Below are positions 29,400 to 38,465 of a stretch of DNA of 64,000 nucleotides, piece by piece (positions within the stretch are counted from its first letter, which is position 1; the number at the start of each line of letters is the position of its first letter). The notes under the pieces are model-generated. The model was not told where the DNA came from. It was given only the letters and a program-made list of their open reading frames with translations, and did not search any database. Location: the NCBI RefSeq assembly GCF_914271545.1, contig NZ_CAJZAH010000005.1:62001-126000 (forward strand), given 5' to 3'. The translations under genes were made by a program, and so were the position numbers. The stretch comes from Cupriavidus respiraculi (GTDB lineage: Bacteria > Pseudomonadota > Gammaproteobacteria > Burkholderiales > Burkholderiaceae).

Positions 29400-31931
29400 A
29401 TGCCGCCATCCCATTCTCTGTTCGCTTCCGTTGCTCCCTTGCCGCTGGTGCCCGCGGCGGGCACCTGTGCGCCCGTCGCGTGCTGCTTCCATTGCGGACA
29501 GCCGGCGGGCAAGGCGCCGCTGCGCGCCGCGGTCGACGGCGCCGAACGGACCTTTTGCTGCGGCGGCTGCCAGTCGCTGGCGCTGACGCTGCACGACGCC
29601 GGCTTCGGCCATCTCTACGACGGCGAGGCGCGCTTCTCGCGCCCGCTCGACGGCGCCGCGCGCGACGAGGCCGCGGCGCTGTGGCCGGCCTACGATACCG
29701 AGGAGCTGCACGCGCAGTTCGTGCGTCCGCTGGAGGGCGGCCGCGCCGAAATCACGCTGGCGCCCGAAGGCATCCGCTGCGCCGCCTGCGCCTGGCTGAT
29801 CGAGCAGCAGCTCTCGCGCCTGCCCGGCGTGGAATCGGTGGTCGCCAACGTCGCGACCCGGCGTGTGCTGGTGCGCTGGCGCGCGGCCGAGCAGCCGGTA
29901 TCGGCGCTGCTGGCGGCGCTGGCGGACATCGGCTACCTGGCGTGGCCCTTCGAGGTATCGCGCACCGACCGGCACGAGAAGGCCCAGCGCCGCGGCCTGC
30001 TGATGCGGATGGCGGTGGCGATGCTGGGCATGATGCAGGTCATGATGTACGCGTGGCCGGTCTACACCCATGAGGGCACCATCGACGCCGGGCACCTGCA
30101 GCTGATGCGCTGGGCCAGCTTCGCGCTGACGCTGCCGGTGATGTTCTACTCGGCCTCGCCGATTTTTGCCGGCGCCTGGCGCAGCGTGCGCCGGCGCCAT
30201 GTCGGCATGGACGTGCCGGTGGCCCTGGGCCTGGCGGCGGCGTTCGCGGCCAGCGCGGTGGCCACGCTGCGCGGCAGCGGCGAGGTGTACTTCGATTCCG
30301 TGACGATGTTCGTGGCGCTGCTGCTGCTCGCGCGCTATCTGGAGCTACGCGTGCGGCAGGCCTCGCGCAGCGGCGCCGAGATGCTGGCGCGCCAGTTGCC
30401 GGCGACCTGCGAACGCCTGGGGCCGGACGGGCAGGCCGAGCGCGTGCCGGTGGCGCGGCTGCGCGCGGGCGAGCGCATCCGCGTGCGGGCCGGCGAAATC
30501 GTGCCGGTGGACGGCGAGGTGCTCACCGGCCGCAGCGAACTGGACGAATCGATGCTGACCGGCGAGAGCCGCCCGGTGCCGCGCGGCGTCGGCGACGCGG
30601 TGCTGGCCGGCTGCTTCAACGCCGCCAGCCCGCTGGAGATCCGTGTCGACAGGCTCGGCGCCGGCACGCGGCTGGCGGAGATCGTCGCGGTGCTGGACCG
30701 CGCGCTCGCCGAAAAGCCACGGCTGGCCGCGCTGGCCGACCGCGTGGCCGGCTGGTTCGTGGCGGCGCTGCTGCTGCTGGCCGCGGCGACCGCGCTGGCG
30801 TGGTGGTGGATCGATCCGTCCCGGGTGCTGCCGGTCACCGTGGCGGTCCTGGTGGTCAGCTGTCCGTGCGCGCTGTCGCTGGCCACGCCGGCGGCGCTGG
30901 CCGCGGCCGGCGCCGCGCTGTCGCGCCGGGGCCTGCTGCTCACGCGCGGCCACACGCTCGAGACGCTGGCGCGCGTGACCGACGTGGTGCTGGACAAGAC
31001 CGGCACGCTGACCGAAGGCCGCTTCGCCGTGGCCGGCATCTTTGCCGTGGGCGGGGCCGACGAGCGGCAGTGCCTGACGCTGGCGTGCGCCCTGGAGCAA
31101 AGCGGCGAGCACCCCATTGCGCGGGCCATTGTCGAGGCGGGGCGGCGCCGGGGCGTCGAGCCCGTGGCGGCGCCGGCCGCGGGCCTGCGAAACGTGCCCG
31201 GGCAGGGCATCGAAGCCAGGGTCGACGGCCGCCTGGTGCGGCTGGGCAGCAAGGAATTCGTCGGCGGCCTGTGTCCCGGCGCGGCGCCGCCCAACGACGG
31301 CCAGTTCGCCGCCAGCCTGCACCACGGCGCCACGCCGGTGTGGCTGGGCGATGCGCACGGCTGGCTGGCGCTGTTCGTGCTGGCCGATGTGGAGCGCCGC
31401 GCCACGGGACGGCTGCTCGCGCGGCTGCGCCGGCAGGGCGTGACGTGCCATCTGGTGTCGGGCGACAGCGCCCCGACCGTGCGCTGGTGGGCCACGCATT
31501 TCGGCATCGAGCGCCAGCACGGGCAGGTCGGCCCCGAAGGCAAGCGCGACTACGTGGCCGCGCTGCAGCGGCAGGGCGCCATCGTGCTGGCGGTGGGCGA
31601 CGGCATCAACGACGCGCCGGTGCTGGCCCAGGCGCAGGTGGCCATCGCCATCGGCAGCGGCGCGCCGCTGGCGCAGGCCGGGGCGGACGCGGTGCTGACC
31701 CACGACGGCATCGACGAGATCGCACACGCGCTGGCGGTGGCGCGCGCCACGCGCCGCGTGGTGCGGCAGAACCTGGGCTGGGCCTTCGCCTACAACGTGG
31801 TCGCGATTCCGCTGGCCGCCGGCGGACATGTCAGCGCGTGGATGGCGGGCGTGGGCATGTCGCTGTCCTCGCTGCTGGTGGTCGCCAACGCCTGGCGGCT
31901 GCTGCGCGCCGGTGCGGCCCGGGAGAACTGA
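29400..31931 (+). CDS. ccoI: CcoI (FixI) copper-transporting P1B ATPase for cbb3 oxidase assembly
   Basis: 843 aa. A Cys-rich N-terminal segment (CCFHCGQ and CCGGCQS) is followed by a metal-binding domain with C127/C130 (CAAC). Eight membrane helices are expected. The ion motif is CPC at 488-490, the phosphorylation site is DKTGT beginning at D532, and the hinge is GDGINDAP. CcoI exports or delivers copper for the CcoN binuclear centre. It lies 17 bp after the inferred FNR-dependent start site and 4 bp before ccoS. The Cys-rich lead distinguishes this class from general copper-detoxifying CopA. Confidence 0.93.
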   Translation: MPPSHSLFASVAPLPLVPAAGTCAPVACCFHCGQPAGKAPLRAAVDGAERTFCCGGCQSLALTLHDAGFGHLYDGEARFSRPLDGAARDEAAALWPAYDTEELHAQFVRPLEGGRAEITLAPEGIRCAACAWLIEQQLSRLPGVESVVANVATRRVLVRWRAAEQPVSALLAALADIGYLAWPFEVSRTDRHEKAQRRGLLMRMAVAMLGMMQVMMYAWPVYTHEGTIDAGHLQLMRWASFALTLPVMFYSASPIFAGAWRSVRRRHVGMDVPVALGLAAAFAASAVATLRGSGEVYFDSVTMFVALLLLARYLELRVRQASRSGAEMLARQLPATCERLGPDGQAERVPVARLRAGERIRVRAGEIVPVDGEVLTGRSELDESMLTGESRPVPRGVGDAVLAGCFNAASPLEIRVDRLGAGTRLAEIVAVLDRALAEKPRLAALADRVAGWFVAALLLLAAATALAWWWIDPSRVLPVTVAVLVVSCPCALSLATPAALAAAGAALSRRGLLLTRGHTLETLARVTDVVLDKTGTLTEGRFAVAGIFAVGGADERQCLTLACALEQSGEHPIARAIVEAGRRRGVEPVAAPAAGLRNVPGQGIEARVDGRLVRLGSKEFVGGLCPGAAPPNDGQFAASLHHGATPVWLGDAHGWLALFVLADVERRATGRLLARLRRQGVTCHLVSGDSAPTVRWWATHFGIERQHGQVGPEGKRDYVAALQRQGAIVLAVGDGINDAPVLAQAQVAIAIGSGAPLAQAGADAVLTHDGIDEIAHALAVARATRRVVRQNLGWAFAYNVVAIPLAAGGHVSAWMAGVGMSLSSLLVVANAWRLLRAGAAREN

Positions 31932-31935
31932 ACGC

Positions 31936-32082
31936 ATGGAAACGCTCTATCTGCTGGTGCCCATGAGCCTGGTGCTGGTCGGCGCGATCGCCGGCGCGCT
32001 GTGGTGGGCCGTGCATGCGGGCCAGTACGACGACCTCGACCGCCCGGCCGAGGCCATCCTGCTCGACAACGACAAGCCCTGA
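31936..32082 (+). CDS. ccoS: CcoS, small cbb3 oxidase maturation protein
   Basis: 48 aa. One membrane helix (about 4-24) is followed by the family motif GQYDDLDRPAEAILLD. CcoS is needed for cofactor insertion into CcoN. It starts 4 bp after the ccoI stop and is cotranscribed. Confidence 0.92.
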   Translation: METLYLLVPMSLVLVGAIAGALWWAVHAGQYDDLDRPAEAILLDNDKP

Positions 32083-32167
32083 GCGCGGGCCGCTGTTGCG
32101 GCCGCGCATCGCGCGCAGGCCGCTTCTCGCCGCGCTTTTCCCCGGGTTCCCTTCCTCTCGCGGCCGC

Positions 32168-32209
32168 TTGATGCAGATCAACGCGGCCGCTTCCCCAAGT
32201 TCCTAAAGT
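32168..32209 (+). promoter_or_regulatory. FNR box and -10 of the ccoNOQP promoter
   Basis: A perfect FNR site TTGAT-GCAG-ATCAA is at 32168-32181. TAAAGT at 32204-32209 fits a -10, which again gives a -41.5 centre. The layout is the same as at ccoI. Confidence 0.88.
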
Positions 32210-32253
32210 GGCGTCATCGCATCGATGTTCACTATCAACTCGGGGGTCTTTTC

Positions 32254-33741
32254 ATGGATGTCACAGCCGCGGGCTCGCACGCGGGCACCTTCAGCGGGGC
32301 GCAAGCTCCCGCGCGCGCGGAAACCTTCAACTACGGGGTGGTGCGGCAGTTCGCCGTCATGACCGTGGTATGGGGCATCGTCGGCATGGCCGTCGGTGTC
32401 CTGCTGGCCGCGCAACTGATCTGGCCCGAACTCAACTTCAATACGCCGTGGCTGTCGTTCGGCCGCCTGCGTCCCTTGCATACCAACGCGGTGATCTTCG
32501 CCTTCGGCGGCTGCGCGCTGTTCGCCACGTCGTACTACGTGGTGCAGCGTACCTGCCAGGCGCGGCTGTTCTGCGCGCCGCTGGCGGCCTTCACCTTCTG
32601 GGGCTGGCAGCTGGTCATCGTGGCCGCGGCCATCACGCTGCCGATGGGCATCACCACGTCGAAGGAGTACGCGGAACTGGAGTGGCCCATCGACCTGCTG
32701 ATCACGGCGGTCTGGGTGGCCTACGCCATCGTCTTCTTCGGCACCATCATCAAGCGCAAGACGCGGCATATCTACGTCGCGAACTGGTTCTTCGGCGCGT
32801 ACATCCTGACCATCGCGATCCTGCATATCGTCAACAACATCGAGATGCCGGCCTCGATGTGGAAGTCCTACTCCGCGTATGCGGGCGTGCAGGACGCGAT
32901 GATCCAGTGGTGGTACGGCCATAACGCCGTGGGCTTCTTCCTCACGACCAGCTTCCTCGGGATGATGTACTACTTCATCCCCAAGCAGGCCGGCCGCCCG
33001 ATCTACTCGTACCGCCTGTCGATCGTCCACTTCTGGGCCCTGAACTTCACCTACATGTGGGCCGGCCCCCACCACCTGCAGTACACCGCGCTGCCCGACT
33101 GGGCGCAGTCGCTGGGCATGGTGTTCTCGCTGATCCTGCTGGCGCCGTCCTGGGGCGGCATGATCAACGGCATCATGACCATGTCCGGTGCCTGGCACAA
33201 GCTGCGCACCGATCCCATCCTCAAGTTCCTGGTGGTGGCGCTGTCCTTCTACGGCATGTCGACCTTCGAGGGTTCGATGATGTCGATCAAGACCGTCAAC
33301 TCGCTGTCCCACTACACGGACTGGACCATCGGCCACGTGCACTCCGGCGCGCTGGGCTGGGTCGCGATGATCTCCATCGGCTCGCTGTACTACCTGGTGC
33401 CGCGCCTGTTCGGCCAGCAGCGCATGTACAGCATGCGCATGGTGGAGTGGCACTTCTGGGTCGCCACCATCGGCGTGGTGCTCTATATCGCCTCGATGTG
33501 GATCGCCGGCGTGATGGAGGGGCTCATGTGGCGCGCCACGCAGCCGGACGGCACGCTCACCTATGCCTTCGTGGAAGCGGTCAAGGCCAAGTACCCGTTC
33601 TACCTGATCCGCCTGCTCGGTGGCCTGTGCTTCCTCGCCGGCATGCTGATGATGGCGTGGAACGTGGCCAAGACCATCGCCGGCAAGCCCGCCTTCGACG
33701 CGCCGGTTCCCACGGGCCTTGCCGCCAACGTGGCTCACTGA
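32254..33741 (+). CDS. ccoN: CcoN, cbb3-type cytochrome c oxidase subunit I
   Basis: 495 aa, about 12 membrane helices. Heme and CuB ligand histidines are in [30 protein letters not shown] and HVHSGALGW. Catalytic subunit that reduces oxygen with high affinity and pumps protons under low oxygen. First gene of ccoNOQP, 44 bp after the inferred -10. Confidence 0.96.
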   Translation: MDVTAAGSHAGTFSGAQAPARAETFNYGVVRQFAVMTVVWGIVGMAVGVLLAAQLIWPELNFNTPWLSFGRLRPLHTNAVIFAFGGCALFATSYYVVQRTCQARLFCAPLAAFTFWGWQLVIVAAAITLPMGITTSKEYAELEWPIDLLITAVWVAYAIVFFGTIIKRKTRHIYVANWFFGAYILTIAILHIVNNIEMPASMWKSYSAYAGVQDAMIQWWYGHNAVGFFLTTSFLGMMYYFIPKQAGRPIYSYRLSIVHFWALNFTYMWAGPHHLQYTALPDWAQSLGMVFSLILLAPSWGGMINGIMTMSGAWHKLRTDPILKFLVVALSFYGMSTFEGSMMSIKTVNSLSHYTDWTIGHVHSGALGWVAMISIGSLYYLVPRLFGQQRMYSMRMVEWHFWVATIGVVLYIASMWIAGVMEGLMWRATQPDGTLTYAFVEAVKAKYPFYLIRLLGGLCFLAGMLMMAWNVAKTIAGKPAFDAPVPTGLAANVAH

Positions 33742-33760
33742 ATATCCAGGAAGAAAAACG

Positions 33761-34426
33761 ATGTCAGAAAATCGACGCTTCTTCACGCACGAGACGCTGG
33801 AGAAGAATATCGGCTGGCTGATCGTCTGCACCATCCTCGTGGTCAGCATCGCCGGGCTCGTGCAGATTGTCCCGCTGTTTTTCCAGCACTCCACCACCAA
33901 GCCCGAGGCCGGCATCACGCCGTATTCGCCGCTGCGCCTGATGGGCCGGGACATCTATATCCGCGAAGGCTGCGTGGGCTGCCATTCGCAGCAGGTGCGC
34001 ACGCTGCAGGCCGAGGTGGAACGCTACGGCCACTACTCGACGGCCGGCGAGGCGGTATACGACCACCCCTTCCTGTGGGGCTCCAAGCGGACCGGCCCCG
34101 ACCTGGCCCGCGTGGGCGGCCGCTACTCCGATGACTGGCAGCGCGTCCACCTGCGCAATCCGCGCGACCTGGTGCCGGAATCGGTGATGCCGTCGTACCC
34201 GTGGCTGGAGCGCACGGCGCTGCGCACCGACGATATCGCCGCCCGCATGCAGGCGCTGCGCCGGCTCGGCGTGCCGTACTCCGACGCCGAGATCGCCGAC
34301 GCGCCCGAGCAGCTCGCGGGCAAGACCGAAGAGGACGCGCTGGTCGCGTACCTGCAGGGCCTTGGCATCAACAAGCGCAATGTGCGCGCCGACGTGGCCG
34401 CCGCGGCCGCGCTCGCGAAGGAGTAA
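33761..34426 (+). CDS. ccoO: CcoO, cbb3 oxidase mono-heme cytochrome c subunit
   Basis: 221 aa. An N-terminal membrane anchor is at about 17-40, and one heme c site C71-V-G-C74-H75 is followed by SQQVRTL. It passes electrons from CcoP toward CcoN. AGGAAG precedes the ATG. It is 19 bp after ccoN and 3 bp before ccoQ. Confidence 0.96.
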   Translation: MSENRRFFTHETLEKNIGWLIVCTILVVSIAGLVQIVPLFFQHSTTKPEAGITPYSPLRLMGRDIYIREGCVGCHSQQVRTLQAEVERYGHYSTAGEAVYDHPFLWGSKRTGPDLARVGGRYSDDWQRVHLRNPRDLVPESVMPSYPWLERTALRTDDIAARMQALRRLGVPYSDAEIADAPEQLAGKTEEDALVAYLQGLGINKRNVRADVAAAAALAKE

Positions 34427-34429
34427 GCG

Positions 34430-34618
34430 ATGGCCATGCTTGCCGCCATCTCCACGGTGGTGTCGTTCGCCGCCTTCATCGGCATCTGCTGGTGGGCCTG
34501 GTCGTCCGGACGCCAGCGCGCCAACCGCGAATCCGCGATGCTGCCGTTCGCCTTGCCCGATGAGGGCCCCGCCGGCACCGTCGCGACCAACCCATCCAGC
34601 AGGAACAACCTGTCATGA
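34430..34618 (+). CDS. ccoQ: CcoQ, small cbb3 oxidase subunit
   Basis: 62 aa with one membrane helix (about 4-24) and a hydrophilic tail. CcoQ stabilises the complex and is poorly conserved, so the identity rests on position between ccoO and ccoP, size and topology. Its stop overlaps the ccoP start (ATGA). Confidence 0.88.
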   Translation: MAMLAAISTVVSFAAFIGICWWAWSSGRQRANRESAMLPFALPDEGPAGTVATNPSSRNNLS

Positions 34619-35526
34619 GTGATTTCTTTTCCGACTTCTGGAGCTACTACATCGCCGCCATCGCGCTGGCCGGCATCGGCTGGTGCGTGTGGCTGCTGTT
34701 CTCCCAGCGCACCATGGCGGGCGACGGACCCGCCGACGACACCGGCCACGTGTGGGACGGCGACCTGCGCGAACTGAACAATCCGCTGCCGCGCTGGTGG
34801 GCGTGGATGTTCCTGCTGGCCTGCGTGTTCGGCCTGTCGTACCTGCTGCTGTATCCGGGCCTGGGCTCGTATCCGGGCATGCTCGAGACCTCGTCGCGCG
34901 TGGAGCTCGCCGAGCATCGCAAGGCCGCGGAAGCGCGCCAGAACGAGGTCTACGCCAAGTACCTGTCGATGGACATCAAGCAGGTGGCGGCCGACCCGCA
35001 GGCGCGCGAGATCGGGCAGCGCCTGTTCCTGAACACCTGCGCGCAGTGCCACGGCTCGGACGCGCGGGGCAGCCGCGGCTATCCGAACCTGAGCGACACC
35101 GACTGGCTCTACGGGGGCGATCCGGACACCATCGCGCAGACCATCGCCAAGGGCCGCCACGGCATGATGCCGTCGTTCGCGGGCGCGGTGGATGCGAAGC
35201 AGGCCGGCGACGTGGCGCAGTACGTGCGCTCGCTGTCGGGCCTGGCCAGCGATCCGATCCGCGTGGCGCGCGGCGAGCCGGTCTTCAAGACCACCTGCGC
35301 CGCCTGCCATGGCGCCAGCGGCAAGGGCAACGCCGCGCTGGGCGCGCCCAACCTGAGCGACAAGGTCTGGCTGTACGGCAGCTCGGAGGCCAGCATCGTC
35401 GAGGCCATCCTGAAGGGCCGCGACAACCGCATGCCGGCGCACGAGGACATCCTGACGCCCGAGCGCATCCGCATGCTGACGGCCTACGTGTGGGGTCTGT
35501 CCAATACGTCGGGAGCGCGGCAATGA
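34615..35526 (+). CDS. ccoP: CcoP, cbb3 oxidase di-heme cytochrome c subunit
   Basis: 303 aa. There are two N-terminal membrane helices, then two cytochrome c domains with heme sites C142-AQ-CH and C228-AA-CH. It is the entry point for electrons from cytochrome bc1 or soluble cytochromes. The start overlaps ccoQ by 4 bases, and the stop overlaps a tiny ORF that leads to ccoG. Confidence 0.96.
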   Translation: MSDFFSDFWSYYIAAIALAGIGWCVWLLFSQRTMAGDGPADDTGHVWDGDLRELNNPLPRWWAWMFLLACVFGLSYLLLYPGLGSYPGMLETSSRVELAEHRKAAEARQNEVYAKYLSMDIKQVAADPQAREIGQRLFLNTCAQCHGSDARGSRGYPNLSDTDWLYGGDPDTIAQTIAKGRHGMMPSFAGAVDAKQAGDVAQYVRSLSGLASDPIRVARGEPVFKTTCAACHGASGKGNAALGAPNLSDKVWLYGSSEASIVEAILKGRDNRMPAHEDILTPERIRMLTAYVWGLSNTSGARQ

Positions 35527-35579
35527 GCGACGCCCCCGGATCCGGAACGCCGGCGCGCGGGAAGGGCGGTCAGCGATGA
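35523..35579 (+). CDS. 18-codon mini-ORF linking ccoP to ccoG
   Basis: The ATG overlaps the ccoP stop (ATGA at 35523-35526), and the TGA overlaps the ccoG start (ATGA at 35576-35579). The 18-residue product is Gly/Pro/basic and matches nothing I know. It may work only as a translational relay that keeps ribosomes moving from ccoP to ccoG. It could also be chance in high-GC DNA. Confidence 0.35.
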   Translation: MSDAPGSGTPARGKGGQR

Positions 35580-37027
35580 ACGCCCCCGACTGGCGGCCTC
35601 TGCGCCCGGCCTCGGGCGCGGACGAGCCCACCGAAACCTCGCTGTACGAGGTCCGCCGCAAGATCTATCCCCGCTCGGTCACCGGCGCGTTCTCGCGCTG
35701 GCGGGTGTGGATGGTGATCCTGACGCAGCTGGTGTTCTACGGCATGCCGTGGCTGCAGTGGAACGGCCGCCAGGCCGTGCTGTTCGACCTGGGGGCGCGC
35801 AAGTTCTACCTGTTCGGCCTGGTCATGTGGCCGCAGGACGTGATCTATCTCGCGGTGCTGCTGGTGATCTCCGCGCTGGCGCTGTTCCTCTTTACCGCCA
35901 TTGCCGGGCGCCTGTTCTGCGGCTATGCCTGTCCGCAGACGGTCTACACCGAGATCTTCATGTGGATCGAGCGCAGGGTCGAGGGCGACCGCATCGCCCG
36001 CATCCGGCTCGACGGCGATGCGTGGAGCCTGCGCAAGCTGCGCCTGAAGGCGGCCAAGCACGGCGCGTGGGTGGCGATCGCGCTGTGGACCGGCTTTACC
36101 TTCGTCGGCTACTTTTCGCCGGTGCGCGAGCTCGGCGGCGCGGTGCTGCACTTCTCGCTGGGGCCGTGGGAAGGCTTCTGGATGCTGTTCTACGCCTTCG
36201 CCACCTGGGGCAACGCGGGCTTCATGCGCGAGCAGGTGTGCAAGTACATGTGTCCCTACGCGCGCTTCCAGAGCGTCATGGTGGACAAGGACACCTTCGT
36301 CGTGACCTACGACGAGGGCCGCGGCGAAGCGCGCGGCGGCCGCTCGCGCAAGGCCGATCCGCGGCAGCTTGGCCTGGGCGACTGCGTGGACTGCAGCATC
36401 TGCGTGCAGGTCTGCCCCACCGGCATCGACATCCGCGACGGGCTGCAGTACGAGTGCATCGGCTGCGGCGCCTGCATCGATGCATGCGACCAGGTGATGG
36501 ACAAGATGGCGTACCCGCGCGGACTGATCCGCTACACGTCGGAGAACGCCATGCGCCAGGGGCTGTCGGCCAGCGCGGCGCGCAGGCGGCTGCTGCGTCC
36601 GCGCACGATGCTGTATGCCGCGCTGTGGCTTGCGCTGATCGCCGGCTTCCTGGTGTCGCTGGCGATGCGCAGCCCACTGAAGGTCGACATCATCCGCGAC
36701 CGCGGCACGCTGGGGCGCGAGGTGGACGGGCGCTGGATCGAGAACGTCTACCGCCTGCAGCTGATCAACACGACCGAGGCGCCGATGCGCATTGCGATTA
36801 GCGCGGACAGCGACGCGCTGCCCGGCATCGCCATCGAGTACGACGACGCGGCGGCGCGGCTCGAGCCGGTCTCCAACCGCCTGCTGCCGGTACGGGTCAG
36901 GGTGCCGATCGAGAACGCCTCGCGCGGCACGCACAAGATCGAGGTGAGCGTGGTCGGCGAGACCGCCGGCGGGCAGCGGCCCGAGATCCGCGAGGCGACC
37001 AGCTTCATCGTCCCGCGCAATCCATGA
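35576..37027 (+). CDS. ccoG: CcoG (RdxA/FixG), membrane iron-sulfur protein for cbb3 assembly
   Basis: 483 aa. There are about five membrane helices. GRLFCGYACPQTVYTE and EQVCKYMCPYARFQ are followed by two ferredoxin-like 4Fe-4S clusters (CVDCSICVQVCPTG and CIGCGACIDACDQ at about 265-305) and a C-terminal periplasmic Ig-like domain. CcoG reduces Cu(II) to Cu(I) in cbb3 assembly. It follows ccoP by 49 bp. Confidence 0.95.
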   Translation: MNAPDWRPLRPASGADEPTETSLYEVRRKIYPRSVTGAFSRWRVWMVILTQLVFYGMPWLQWNGRQAVLFDLGARKFYLFGLVMWPQDVIYLAVLLVISALALFLFTAIAGRLFCGYACPQTVYTEIFMWIERRVEGDRIARIRLDGDAWSLRKLRLKAAKHGAWVAIALWTGFTFVGYFSPVRELGGAVLHFSLGPWEGFWMLFYAFATWGNAGFMREQVCKYMCPYARFQSVMVDKDTFVVTYDEGRGEARGGRSRKADPRQLGLGDCVDCSICVQVCPTGIDIRDGLQYECIGCGACIDACDQVMDKMAYPRGLIRYTSENAMRQGLSASAARRRLLRPRTMLYAALWLALIAGFLVSLAMRSPLKVDIIRDRGTLGREVDGRWIENVYRLQLINTTEAPMRIAISADSDALPGIAIEYDDAAARLEPVSNRLLPVRVRVPIENASRGTHKIEVSVVGETAGGQRPEIREATSFIVPRNP

Positions 37028-37056
37028 ACCTCATCGCCCGACAACAAGGAGCGGCA

Positions 37057-37299
37057 ATGCAGATCGAACAAACGGACAGTGGCAGGCCCTGGTGGAAGGA
37101 GCCGTGGCCGTGGCTGCTGATGAGCGGCCCGCTGGTGGCGATGGCCGGCTGCGCCGTCACCATCTGGCTGGCCATGCAGCACGCGGATACGCCCATCGTG
37201 GACGGCGTGCAGCGGCGCGGACTGGTGATCGAGCAGGCCGGCCGCGCGTCCGGCGCGCAGGCGCCGGCGGCGGACACGCGGACGGCGGGGCGGCCATGA
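37057..37299 (+). CDS. FixH family protein (CcoH-like), short form
   Basis: 80 aa. FixH-type opening PWWKEPWPWLLMSGPL, a membrane helix at about 17-42, then VDGVQRRGLVIEQ. The start at 37057 is preferred because AAGGAG lies 5 bases upstream. An ATG at 37024 that overlaps the ccoG stop would add 11 residues. The usual periplasmic beta-domain after the helix is missing, so the protein is about half the length of typical FixH. Its role is likely cbb3 assembly by context. Confidence 0.8.
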   Translation: MQIEQTDSGRPWWKEPWPWLLMSGPLVAMAGCAVTIWLAMQHADTPIVDGVQRRGLVIEQAGRASGAQAPAADTRTAGRP

Positions 37300-37541
37300 G
37301 GTGGCGCTGGCTGATGTGGGTGCTGTGGCCCGGCTTTCTCGCCGCGGGCGTGGCATGCGCGGTGGTCTTCGCCGTGGTGGACCCGGGCGACGTGCACGTG
37401 CTCGGGCAGCCGGTGCAGGCCTCCCGCGAGGCGGTCTATACGGTGGGATTCCTGCTCGCGTGGGCGCTGTGCGCGATCTCGAGCGGGCTGACGCTGTTCA
37501 CGCTGCCCGCGAGCCTGCGGGACACGGACGAACTGGAGTGA
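37296..37541 (+). CDS. Small two-helix membrane protein of the cco cluster
   Basis: 81 aa. Hydrophobic helices are at about 5-27 and 47-69. The family is not known to me by name, but such a protein often follows fixH in Cupriavidus and Ralstonia. Its start overlaps the FixH-like stop (ATGA), so the two are coupled. A role in oxidase assembly is a guess from context. Confidence 0.75.
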   Translation: MRWRWLMWVLWPGFLAAGVACAVVFAVVDPGDVHVLGQPVQASREAVYTVGFLLAWALCAISSGLTLFTLPASLRDTDELE

Positions 37542-37593
37542 TGCGGCGATGGCGGCAATGACGGCCCGGGCCGCGGCGTGCGCGGGGAACGCT

Positions 37594-38319
37594 TCAGCAG
37601 GACTTGCCGACGAGCTGCTTGATGCCGTCCATGTCCACCAGCTTCACGTGGCGCTGGCGGATCTGGATCAGGCCCGCCTCGGCAAAGCGCGAGAACAGGC
37701 GGCTGACGGTCTCCAGCTTCAGGCCCAGGTAGCTGCCGATCTCCTCGCGGCTCATGCGCAGCACGAACTCGGAAGGGGAGTAGCCGCGCGCCCGCAGGCG
37801 TTCGGACAGGTTGACCAGGAAGCCGGCCAGCCGCTCCTCGGCGCGCATGGAACCCAGCGTGATCAGCATGACCTGGTCCTGCGTGATCTCCTTGCTCATC
37901 AGCCGCATGAACTGGTGCTGCAGCGAGGGCAGGGATGCGGACAGCGTCTGCATCTCGTCGTAGCGGACCACGCAGACCTCGGTGTCCTCCAGCGCGGTCG
38001 CGTCCGAGGCATGCTGCATCTCGGCGAAGCCGTCGAGCCCCACCACCTCGCCGGGCAGGTAGAAGCCCGTGACCTGGGAGCGGCCGTCTTCCATCGTCAC
38101 GTGCGTCTTCAGCGTGCCGAAGCGCACCGCGTACACCGCGGTCAGCGGCTCGCCCAGGCGGTACAGCGTCTCGCCCTTGCGCACGCGGATGCGGTCCTGC
38201 ACCAGCGCATCCATTTTCTGCAGATCCTGCGCCGTCATGCCGACCGGCAGGCAGAGCTGTCCGAGCGAGCAGGTGGAGCAGCGCGGCGAATGTTCGGAAA
38301 CCGGAATGGAAGTCAGCAA
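37594..38319 (-). CDS. fnr: FNR, oxygen-sensing Crp family regulator
   Basis: 241 aa if started at TTG 38319. The sensor cysteines are C14, C17 and C23 (CSTCSLGQLC) plus C116, the expected four 4Fe-4S ligands. A cyclic-nucleotide-like fold is followed by a C-terminal HTH with the FNR recognition helix (ETVSRLFSRF, the E-x2-SR pattern). A later ATG (MTAQDL) would lose three cysteines, and longer frames have no ATG near the family start, so TTG is chosen. It activates the ccoI and ccoN promoters here when oxygen is low. Confidence 0.92.
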   Translation of the reverse strand: MLTSIPVSEHSPRCSTCSLGQLCLPVGMTAQDLQKMDALVQDRIRVRKGETLYRLGEPLTAVYAVRFGTLKTHVTMEDGRSQVTGFYLPGEVVGLDGFAEMQHASDATALEDTEVCVVRYDEMQTLSASLPSLQHQFMRLMSKEITQDQVMLITLGSMRAEERLAGFLVNLSERLRARGYSPSEFVLRMSREEIGSYLGLKLETVSRLFSRFAEAGLIQIRQRHVKLVDMDGIKQLVGKSC

Positions 38320-38465
38320 GGTGGACCTGTAATGGAAAACGGTGCAGGCAGCCCTGCGATCGACGGTGCGGCCAACGCCGATGGCGCGGACACGGCATGC
38401 GCCATGCGCCCGGGCGGGCAATACCGCGATTCTAACTTGCCATGTGACGCCGATGGGGGCACACC

